Origin: Pisaster brevispinus
Taxonomy: Eukaryota > Echinodermata > Asteroidea > Forcipulatida > Asteriidae
Direction: 5' to 3'
Assembly: GCA_023634235.1 (NCBI GenBank)
Contig: JAMKCF010000019.1
Location: forward strand, 8,573,684-8,637,683
Length of the DNA stretch: 64,000 nucleotides
Shown here: positions 11,248-23,200 of the stretch, one piece after another
Layout: the number at the start of each line of letters is the position of its first letter
Position numbering within the stretch: position 1 is the first letter of the stretch
Position numbers and translations under genes: made by a program
The notes under the pieces: generated by a model
What the model was told of the DNA's origin: nothing
Seen by the model: only the letters and a program-made list of their open reading frames with translations
The model's database searches: none

Positions 11248-14200
11248 GTAAGGGCAGATGACGTGTATACGTTTGTGTGTTAAATGATGTTGAGCTATGC
11301 AATGAAGGATGGTAATTCCGACACCAGTGGGCGGTTCATTTAATGATTTATAATAGTTGGGGTGGTTTTGGCAATCCATGGAGTAGTTCTTAGATTTATT
11401 CTTAAGCAGAACTTGGACTAGAGCATTAGCAGCTCGATCGTTTAATCCATTTTTGTTCAAACTCCTGTCTGTAGTGTCTTTTCCTTCCTTGTTGTTGGCT
11501 CACAACTAAATATAATTATAACATTAAACATGTACAGCATCTGTACAAGGCATTACCATCCCACAACCTGCCTAAAGCCTGACCCTACACTCATCCCTGA
11601 CCCTACACTCATCCCTGACCCTACACTCATCCCTGACCCTTTGCCCTCTACCAATTACCATGTCTACTTGGACATTCAGACATTGTATGATTGTGGTCAA
11701 GTGGTTAGAGTTAGACTGCTCAAGATTGCATTCGCAAGGTTTTGGGTTTGACTTTGAATCTGGCCAAGCTAACTGCTGATTTCACATTGACTAGAATTAT
11801 AATTATTTGTCGTCTAGTTACTGAATCACTGTTGATTGATTTGTGCAATTCACAATCAAACTGACATTAAACCAATGTTTGTATATGAGATAGATGATGT
11901 TGTTTATTTCCCCTTTAATTGTGGAAGCTTTTCTGAGTTCCGTTGTTGGGAAGATGAAAAACAAACAATAGACTTTGCAAGTCTCACGCATATCAAAATG
12001 AGAAAATTCAAATGAAGACCCTTTTAAAAAAAAATTATATATGTACAAAATTCTTGAAAATAAAAATACCCTACCATAAACAAGTTGTTATAAATAAAAT
12101 TTCAATTTCTATATAATTATAATTATAAAACAAATAATTTGTTAAAATTGGAACAAAATTAAAATTTGGGATGAGGTTGTTGCGATAAACGTAACCCGTC
12201 ATCCTCCCGATGATCACAGACCGAAGGGTTACAAGACATCGTCAGTAATAAATCAACATACATTTTCAACCATTTCTGTAAGACTAGTCACCAGATTTGC
12301 CCAATTATCACCACTTTCAAAAATCATGACACACATTTTAAGAACATGGACTTGTTCTTCAATGTGTAATAATTCAATTAAGAACACTTAAAGCATCATC
12401 GAGAAAATATTTTGAAGAAAAAAACAACAAAAACTTACCAGAGACTGACTAAAATATCCATGAACCTGGGATGCCCGGTTGAGGTTTGAAACCCTGCACA
12501 TAGCAACGTCTCGATCAATCAGCGCAAACCAAACCGCTGTGTAGGCGTGGAGCTCGTCTTTATGCGAAGGTAATGTATTTAACGGATTTGCACAAACTGC
12601 AGGTTGTGCTGCTTGGTTGTGGGATCGGCATTCCAGAATGCGCGCTCAATCTGTACATTTTTCTAATAAATAACCTGTGATTGTGCAAATCAATGAAATG
12701 CTCTCGACATGTGGCAACTGGCAACATGATTCTGCAAGCGATTGGTCGAGATGTTGCTAGATATTGCGTCTATGTTCACAGTCCACATAATTGGTTCAGT
12801 CTCTGGTAAGTTTTTGTTCAAAATTTTTTATCGGTGATGTTTTAAGTGTTCTAAATTGATTGGTAAAAATGTTGCAAATCTGGTCACTAGTCTGACAAAA
12901 AATGATTGAAATTGCACATACATGACATATGGTGATTTACTACTGGCAATCATCGGGATGATGGAGAGTTACAATTATCGCAACTAGGGACGAGGATGCT
13001 TGTTTTTAGAAACCCCATTTGCCAATCCCGCCAGAATTTGTGCGTCCATCACATACACTGTACATGTAGGTTTAATGACATCATGACCGTCAGCCTATAC
13101 ATTTTTTTGTAAGAATGAGTGAATTTCCTTTCCCTCTCCCTTTTTTTTGGGGGGTGGGGGTGGGGGTAAGGATGTTTACTTCATCTTTTGTCAATGCACT
13201 TTTATGTTTAATCCACTTGCTCACCAGCCCATTAAACCAGAATAATTCATAACCCTTCTGTAAGTCCAGTAGTCTCGGGCTACCACCAGGCTAGTGGCAA
13301 TTTTGACCCCTGGGCTCGATTTCACAAAGAGTTAAGATTGATCTTAACTGCGAATCAATCTTAATCACTAAGCAAAGTGTGATGTCACAATCCAAATCAC
13401 TATGGCAATACATGTATTTGACAACTCATCTTAAGATGAATCTTAGTGCTTTGTGAAATCGGCCCCTGGTGATTTACATATATGGTAGAGTTGTCAAGTC
13501 AACTTCATGACACCCTGCTGACTAAGACTTCTCATCACAATGAGTCCAGGGTGATGATTTTTGTAAGGGATGAATTTAAACGTCGAGACCACACTGGCTC
13601 TTTTCAGAGCCAACACTCCCTCAAAAGAGATTTTGTACATGGTTGTACCCGCAAGTTTACTATTTAGTATTTATAGTTACTTCTTAGGGATGAATTTGTT
13701 AGTTGGTGACTTTGTTAAGGGTTGGCTTTAGACAATTCTGCTGGGGCAGAAGATGGTTGCTATCGGTGCTTTTTCCTGATTACATTGTACAAACCCATTA
13801 GATTGAAACACCACATGCCCATTAGCTTACTTCCTGAAACGATGAGGTGGTAGGGGAAACAAACAATAAGCCATGTTTGGTTTATTGTCTTGCGTAATAA
13901 ATATGCCATAAATTACAAGGCCTTGCTATCTTGTTCGTGTGTGTGATGTACATAACATTTTTTTATAATTTCACTGTAAGCCAAGCCCTTTACCCTTTTC
14001 ACACAAACTGGTTTCACTGAGTACCAGAAGCCCATAGGAGTTGTATTGATCTTGTTGATCTTTACACACTTTCTTCAAAGATTATTTGTTGGTCCTCTCA
14101 AAATCACAAGTTTCTGTCATAAGAAATGCTTTTGTATGATAAAATGGGTGAGTTTCAATGAGGTTGCATACAAACGTATGCCAGCTTTGGGGCTGGAAAT

Positions 14201-17200
14201 AGCGAAATCTTTGGGCATGCAGCAGTTACATGTATGCATGCAAGTGATGCAATGACTTTCCAACAAGATAACTTTTAAAACTCTTCTACTGTCTGACCGT
14301 TCAATACAATTTACATTCATAGTTTTGAGTGATGCACAATGCGAACCTGCAATGTAATATCCAAATTTTGTTCAGTGCATAATTTTTCCACAATTCACAA
14401 CCATTGTGGGTCCCTCCCAGTGGTTAGTCAACTTGCATTATAATTTAATTGCCAATGCAATGGAAAAGAAAGAGTATAGAAACAATAGATACAGGTGTCA
14501 CTTGTTTTGGTTCATGTATGCAGGCTTGTAAATTCAGGTCTTGAACTTCGCTCTTAAAGGGGCATAGCAATTTTCCTCTGGTAAGGGGCACTTCTACGAG
14601 GAAAATGTTAATGTATTGGAACTTTGCAAAGGACACTTCAGCAAAAGCACAGGGCATCACGATCAATTGATGGGGTCGCAGAGGGTTAATTTGAGGCCCA
14701 GAATTCATTCATAAAATGGGAAAGGTCACTCTTCCTCAGAAAAGGGAAATGAATTACAAGTGATAAGGCCAAGACCAGGTTTGTGAACTCCATTGCTGGC
14801 CTTTCATTTTATTGCAGATCTTTGTTGGTGCTCCGGCCTTGGAAAATGAACATACGAACATGTACTATCATGACTGTACTGTTCTTATGCAGGACCTGCA
14901 CTTAGCTTTTTGTTAAGTGGCCCTCCAGGCTAGTAAACTGTGTGTTTTTCAATTACTTGCCCGTAGGAAGAAACATGTATTGTCATATTGTAAATGTATT
15001 TTTCTGATTATTTGTGGTAGCGATCACAACCAGTTTAATGGTCAAATGACATACAAACACTCAAAAATAAATGGACACATTTACATCTGAAGCAAGTAGG
15101 TAGTGCAGTTTTTAGTAGCCCATTGTGCAAGTTAAGTAGTGGTGTTTAGTAGCCCGTAGCAGTTTTGGCTTGACAGTGTATGCCGGGCTAGTGTGCGTAC
15201 AATTTGTATGCGATCAGGCCTTGATATCTAATTTCTTTTCCACTGAGCCACCCCCCCCCCCCCCCCCAAGCCTGTATGACTAACCCATTTAAATTTTGTG
15301 TAATATTCCACAAAGAATTTGCTTAGTTTTTACTACATGTAAGGTGTCAAATGAGAATTTTATTTTCATCCCTGTCAGATTTATACAAGCATTTCAAATG
15401 TGGAATCTTTAAATGTAAGCTTATTGAAACTAACATCGATGACGTTATCACTATGTCACTGTGGGAAAATAACCATAGGTCAAAATATAAGTTATTTCTG
15501 TATCTCAAGAACACAAACAATTTTTGTCAATATGAAGATAAATGGACAGTTTCAATTTAATCACAAGGATACAACTTTGAAGGCACATCAATGAAAACGT
15601 ATGTATCCATCATCTATATAAAATTATTTGTAAAGCATCAATATAAACATTGATGATCAATTACAAATAATTTTATATAGATGATGGATACATACGTTTT
15701 CATGCAAAACTTTATGCTTTACATGATGTGTCCCCGAACACCTAGTGTTTGTTAGGTGACAAACACTCCAGCTAGTAGATTGTTGTGTTTTTTTTCCCGT
15801 CAGTTACTGCGGGTGAAATGGATTTGCATCTACAGTGTGTAGTATACAAAAACTGAGATTTGTTTGATGAAAATCACTTTGCACTTAAACAAAAGGCCTT
15901 TATACAGGTACGAGTACATTACGTACATTGTGCAGTATATTTTGGATTACAAATTCAACAGCAATTGAAGGCGATGGAGGCAATAGACTTGTGAACGCTA
16001 GGTGGCAGCAGACTATAGTTCTGAGCATGCGCCCAATTCTGAGAACAATTAATTTACCTGGTAAGTCTGCTGCCACCTAGTGTCCCCAGAAGTTTCCCAT
16101 TGCCTCCATGCTTTTGGTCATTGCCTTGGTGCCCTTTGAAATGATCCAGGACATCATTTAATTTTCTCGAAGAGTCCGTGCCCCGACACGAAAGAAGTAC
16201 ATGTATCAAGCCTGCATACGCATACGCATTGTAGGGCCTACAATGAGCTAAACAATTTCCAAAATTTGGCGTTTTAGTGTGCAGTGTTCACAGACAGCTT
16301 CAATTAAATTGCGTTTGTATACATTTCTTCAAAACACATTTGCGTTTGTTTGGTGATCAAATTGATCAGTGATGCACACTTAATGTGAAGAGTTAAATTA
16401 ATACCTTTCTTTATTATGGGTATTGTGACACCAGTTAAACACATCATCCAGCAGGCAATGCACTGTTCCTGTTGTTTGCAACCCATCACCCTCCCAGATG
16501 AATGGACTGATCCAATTCCAGGCATCGAGGGACTGTCATTATTATTCCCCTCTGCCAGTGTCAGTCACCAGACACGCATCCTTTATTATTATGCACCTTT
16601 TCAGACTGTCTATCCGTGCATTATTATTTACCCTATAGACCAAATGCACCAGCCCATCCTGTCGTAGGTAGAGTGCAGGCAGTCCCTATAATATTCATTT
16701 AGTGGTGCTGTGTTGAGCCTCACGCGTCAAAAACCTCTGACAAATGCCGTTATTGTTGCCTTTTATTTTGAGAGTTGTATCCACTTTGGTGAGTCTAATT
16801 GGCTGTATAAATGCTGTCTTTCATGTGTGTTTTTTTCCCAGTAATTTAAGACGGTTTGAGTCTAGCCATATGTGAGGAAATGTGTAAGATAATTCAGTTT
16901 TGATGGACACACAATTTAATTTATGTAATGTAACTAAAGTGTAGTGTGTTACATGTATTCATGAACATTTTGAATGTGTTGCGGGTTACAGCTGTACAGT
17001 GTACTGTACTTAATACACAGCACTGGAGCTTTGTTAGTGTACTTCCTGTCCATGTGTTGTTCATGTATAGGTCTACATTGTAGATATATCATATGTAAAT
17101 TTATGTACATGATTTTGTAGTGCTGACAGTGTTACATGTACATGTACTATGATGTATTGCATTTTTTTAATTATGTGGTGAATTTGTATACAGTTTTGTA

Positions 17201-20200
17201 CTGTAAAATTTGACACTGTTTGACATCTGATTACTGTTAATTGACTTTTCTTCTGAAGTACATGTACATGTATCACTGTGTGTTCTCGAAAGCTTTTATT
17301 TACACAAAGCCAAGTACTTCAAATCTTGGAGGTAGAATTTCTACCTCCATGTTCAAATACAGAAGCAAACTAAACTAAATGTTAACAAGTAAGAAGAAAA
17401 TCATATTTAACTTAATGTAGAAAAAAAAGCTAGAAACATTGGGGAAAAAAAAAATGTATTAACTTGCTACATGCACGCCTACTATATCACGGAACAACCC
17501 ATGAGAACAAAAAAAGAAATAGCAACAAACATTGGCCAATAAAAGAATTTTAAACAAGACACTGTAATGTAAAAAAAATCAACAATCAAGCAAGTTTGAA
17601 TAAGTATCTTTTGTATTTTAAGGAATCACTTATGGGAAAGTGATCAGTAGGTTTGACACTACATTGTACATGACCATATTAAAGGTAAACAAGAACAATT
17701 TATGATGGTATGTAAATGTAGTGTAAAGCTATTCTACAGAGACTGGGAACATTATACAAAATTGCATAAATGCGTCATGTACATTGTAAATGTATCGTAC
17801 TTCATAAATGATTTCACTTTTGATGCAGATCAGTATAAATTTGCAATAATGATAATTTATAACCAACTTAAAAGGATAAAGTTAAGGGTTTGTAAGTACT
17901 GGGAGCACAACAGATCATGAGATTTTAATCTTGAGCTCACTGACTGCTATTCATCTCGTAGAAACAGTTATGAAATACTACTGAATGTACTGACACAATT
18001 AAGAAAATTGTTTTTTGGAGAGCTCGTCATCACCGTTGCGACATTACAAATTGGTGCAGTTATAAGCATGTGAACAAGCTCAAAATCCCTGACAGAAAAT
18101 TTCTTATTGTTTTCACAAATTTGATGATGTTTTCACAGGTTATTTTTGTTATTGAATACTTGAGGGTGAACATAAATGTACTATTTCAAAGTCCAGTGAT
18201 GAATATTACACCTGTACCTTTCACTAACCATCCCCGACGCTTCAAAATCCAAACTGCATGTTTCATGGTTTTGTTGGAGTGAGGACTGCATAATGTTTGT
18301 TGGAAGCTGTGGAATGGAATGGAATGGATTCAATGGAATGGAATGTATGATTTTGCAATGAGTGAGTGAAGGTCACTCCTAAATCATGTTGTAGAGTTGG
18401 GGTTAAGGAAGGGCAGAAATGGAAAGAAAATGGTCTTTGCTTTAATTATTTTTGCAGTGAACAAACTCATGTTGTCACAAAACGTATCAGTTGCCACTCA
18501 AAAATCATCATTTGCTAACTCAATATTAGCATTCAGTGGGTGCACAAAATCTGTTCAGTCCAAATATTTTCTTATGCAAAACTGCTGGATGAAATCATTA
18601 CCTGGAATGTTTGATAAGATCATATGTCAAAACTACACCCGTGTACGTACATTCTATATGTACATGTACAGGGAACGATTTGGTCCCAAATTTTTGCATA
18701 GCAAAACTGCTATGCAATTTTTTTTTTGCATAGCAATCTCAAAATATTGCATAGCAGTCCATAAATTTTGTAAAGCAAATTTTAAAATGCCTAAATATTG
18801 TTGAAAATTTAACCCTGTGACACAGGTTTATTTGTGTGTTTTTTAAGGCTTAATTTCAGGCCAAGGCTACTTTCAGAATGTCTATAATTAAAGAATAAGA
18901 CGCTCCAAAACTTAATATGAAAAAGGCCTATTCCCTTAACTTTTTTTTCACTAGAAAAAATTGTGGGTTGCCCGCAAGTTTTTCCACTAGCCTACGTGTA
19001 TTATTAAATGCACACAATTTTCATAGCGTCAAAAAAAAAAAAAAAAAAAAAACACTTTACGAATTTTTTTGTTATTTTTTACGATCTTATCCCCTATTTT
19101 CTGCCCTAAATAGTACTTGTTTTCATCAACAACCATTTTCATGGATTTGTAATTTGAGAATCGGTTTTATAGAACTTCTTTTGCAATGAAATCTTCGTGT
19201 TAACGATCGATCAACGACGCACATTGAGAAAAAATTCAATGAACTTTGCCCCGCAACGCCCTCTATCGGCAAAAGTTGTCGATGCTTGAATAGCCTGAAC
19301 CCAACGCTGTGTATAGTACAGAATCCACGGGCGTGTGCCGCGTTGTGCAGCAATTCATTACTCGACTCGTGAACGTGTATGGAGTTGGAGGCTAGCTAAG
19401 CTTCCTTATGAATATGAATTTATTGACGGGCCAATCACAGCGTGCGGAAAGTTGGTTAGGATGGCCTTTGGACCTGCTGTTGTACTGAACAATAATACTA
19501 CCATGTGTTGTGTGCGTGCGGGCGAACGTTGGCTACTCACTACCATGTGGTTAAGGGAAGTGCGTGCGTGTTTACTATGAATTGAACGATCGCGATCGCG
19601 GTCACATTAAATCTAGCAAATATCAAGACTTGCTAAACCATTTTATGAACTTAAAAATAATCTCTCTTTGGGATTTTACAACTGTACCCCTCATTTATTG
19701 TGAAAAGGAACAATTTTTTGACTAGCCTGGCGGGCTACTAAGGGAAGGGTTTTGACTCGCACGCCGCTGTTTTCACTCGCATTTGGCGACCGCTAATTTC
19801 GAACCCTACCGATGCTGCTTCCATCGACCCATCATGTGTGGGGGAATGTGGATCACAGCGCGGCGTCGTGCGCGATATGATTGTTTCCCTTGCTCTAGTC
19901 TTAGGTTGTCGGACGTCACGCTAAATAAAAGGCAATTCCTCAAACACCCACCGCCACAGCTTAGGTAAATGTGAATCCGAAACCTTGTGGATGTAAACTT
20001 ATTTTTATAACTATACAATTTAGTAAAACTTGCATCGCAAATTGCATCGCAAATTGTGCGATGCACTTTGTAAAATTGCATCGCAAATCGCTCCAATTGC
20101 ATCGCAAAATGCGATGCGATACAAGGGAAATCGTTCACTGATGTATGACTGTTCAGTGCATAAATGTATTCCAGTATTGCTTTGTCCTTCGCATGGGACG

Positions 20201-23200
20201 TAAAGCTGTTGCTCCTTTGTGTTGTGTAATGCAATATAGAACCTGGTACAAATATTTAAGAGAAGGGGTTTGCCCTGGTGTTCCTGGTAGGGTTGGTTGG
20301 CTGCAGATTGGGCCGCAGCACCTTGCAAACCCTCACACGGTGCGCCATAGTATAAATGGGTCTCATAGTTCAATCGTATGCATCCTGTCAAACATGTCAC
20401 TGTGTTTTGAATCCTGTCGCAAAGGTCTTATATAAATGAGTAGTATTTTTGTTATTTATTTTAATGTTTCTTTAAGGTGTGAAATTTTGGAAGGTGTGAA
20501 ATTTTCAGAAAAACACATTTAGGAACCAAAAAGGAAATTTTTATGACATCAGAAAACATTGAGGGCTTGACATTCCGATACAAAGCAGTTACGCTCAGTT
20601 TTTTTTCATGTTCAATCATTATTAATCATAATCCAAAACACCAAAGTCTTTTCTAAATAGATGCCTTATTTTGTTTTCCTATTTGCAGAAAAAGAGGGAA
20701 AAGCCTTTCATCTCTCTTACAAAGACAAAGTACGGTTGGTTGCCTACGTGAGGCAGATCACCCACGGCAAGTACGACCCGTCAAACTCACCCCCAGTAGG
20801 TTATCTGGACGTTGTCGGTAACGATAGAAGGTAAAAAAAAAAGTAATAAAACACTCCAGTTGTGCAGAAAAGAAATTAAATTCTTTATTGCCGATGGCCA
20901 ATTCCCAATGATGGGGGCTGTGAATGCTTACCATGGATTTTCATTACAACTTTAAAGGTGTGATGTATGAATACTCTTTTTAAACTCTGCATGTTAGCTC
21001 TTGATACTAGTTTTTAACGATATTAGATTATCAAGGATATCTCAAAAACGCTACCACCTTTTGAAAGGAATTTTCCACAGGTTAATTTTTCTGCTACATT
21101 TACATAAGTTAAGAACAATCAAACGGTTCCGAAAACCAAAGTTATACTTCAACTTTAAGCAGGGATGTGTATATTATCCTCAAGGAAGATGTGTGTAGTT
21201 CATGTACTCCATTGTGTAATGTGTATTAAAATGTTTTCCAGCCGCAATGGATACCGATAACTCGATAGAATTCAAATAAACTTCCCAAACATGCATTTGT
21301 GGTTGTTAAAATTTTAAAACAGTTAAACATGTTTAAAAATGCATTAGTGTCCCTTGGTGTCAGGAAGTCTATTCTCTTTCTTTTTCTCGTCTTGTAAGAA
21401 AATTTCTGGTCCAGCAAACATTTTGAGTAACAAGCCCTGCAGTCTTGTGGATTTTCCTCCCAAATTCCAGCCATGCATATCATGTTTATATTTCTGAGAC
21501 CTCATAAATTTATTCGCCAGAGGAAACATACAGACATATTTATGAGTGTGAAATGTCACAAGCACATGTAAATAAGACTTTTAAGAGGAATGTAGTCTGG
21601 ACCAAGACAGTTGCAGAGAATCATTTGATGTTCTTACACAGGTACGCGTACACATAGATGCATGTACATGTACATGTGTACATACCATATGAACCAAACC
21701 TACTTGATGTTAGGTCTGTGCATAAATATTGTCTTTAAAGGCAAAGTATACCTTTGGTTTTTCCAACTGTTTGATTGTGTAATTCTATATAAATGTGGAT
21801 ATACAATAAAACTAACCTGTGGAAATTTAATTTCAAAAGGTGGTCATGTTTTTAAGATTATCGCCGTAAATGAAAAGGGTCTCGATGTCCCTGCGGGAAG
21901 AACAATCCCTAGTACAGGTAGTAGGAATACACAATCTGAGAAATGTTACGAACAGTAACAATTCTCAGATTCAAATTTTTGGGGGATAAAAAGTGATAAC
22001 TTTTTTCCATAACCGCAGTACTTCAAAGTGAAATGTTTCTCAAACTGCATTCTATCCAAAGCTGCTGTACTTATTACCAAGTAAGTTTTTATTGCCATTC
22101 ATTTTCAGAGTTATTACCAAACGTATGCAGACCCTTTAAAGTTTTGCATTTATATTGTTTTGGTATGAAACAAAGAAATCTCGAAAAGTGTCTTGTACTG
22201 TAATCATAAACCTGAAGATACCTGTGTAGAGAAGACGCCGAAGACATGTTCAGCTATGTTGTGACCAAGTAATTTTTTCTCAAGTCAAGTCGAGTCGCAA
22301 GTCGTTTTTTCCCCAAGTCAAGTCATGTCAATAAAATTGGCGACTCGAGTCTGACTCGAGTCGCTGACTTTGACTGGAGTCAGACTGATGTTCAGTTTTA
22401 GATGTTGGAGGGAAAAACCCCAAGTAGTGACAACCACACAGTCAGGTTGGGACTGACTCGAATGCCAATCCATATTCTGAGCTGGAATTTGAACCAGGGC
22501 TCGTAGAGGTGTAAGGCGGGGCAAGATACCAACCTGAACCTCAATATGACCTCAGAATTTGTGTGTAGTACATGTACAAGAACAGTGTCGGTGATGTTAC
22601 TAAGGATTCATAAGAGCGTTGACAGCTACCGTAGGGCGACCAGAACATTGTGACTGAATGATAAACAGCAAGACACATGAATTTTCACAAAGTGTAACTT
22701 TTTCTGATAAATGATACAGGATGAATCTTGCAACAGGAATTATAAAATACAAACTAATTAATAATCGACCCTCTACCAGCATGTTATCGTAATACAATAC
22801 TCATGGCTTGGTGTTTCCTGTTGCAAAACAAAATTTGAACTAACAATCGACAAGCTCCTCCATTTGAAAACAAACCCTTCTGTTTTACATTATCCATGAA
22901 CATGTACAATGTAGTTCCATCAACAGGATCATGGTCGGGACATGGTGTGTGCCAAGGTGCTAGCCAGCATTTAGAAAAAGGGTCGCATACTATACTGCCG
23001 AGTGACCAAGATGCTCACTGACAATAAATTAAGAAACTGAAAAAGTAGGCTGGCCATAATCACGAGACATTGTCCTAAAGACGCCTACATTAATGTGTTA
23101 CATACATAATGCCATTTGAACAGTGCGCATACATGAAGTGTGAGAAGCTTGCTTCCCCAAGACATGAGAGGAGCGGTCTAATTCTTGTACTTAACATGGG

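Larger units (their letters stand above)
11248..20688 (+). other. ACBD3 intron 1 (9.4 kb), repeat-filled, no other gene supported
   Basis: The intron contains the minisatellite at 11578, the foldback at 12170-12992, the MITE at 13307-13470, the hairpins at 15591 and 15974, a hAT-like element at 18669-20140 and SINE sequence after it; these have their own entries. The remaining stretches (13480-15590 and 16110-18660) show decayed dispersed repeats, many TACATGTA octamers and a GGAAT-rich run near 18310-18350, but no coding exon. Confidence 0.6.

Noticed and set aside
11530..11751. 73-codon frame with PDPTLI repeats
   Set aside because: Produced by an 18-bp minisatellite and without conservation or splice context.
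17328..17348. Perfect 21-bp palindrome GGAGGTAGAATTTCTACCTCC
   Set aside because: Too short to assign; no flanking duplication or further copies were noticed in the window.
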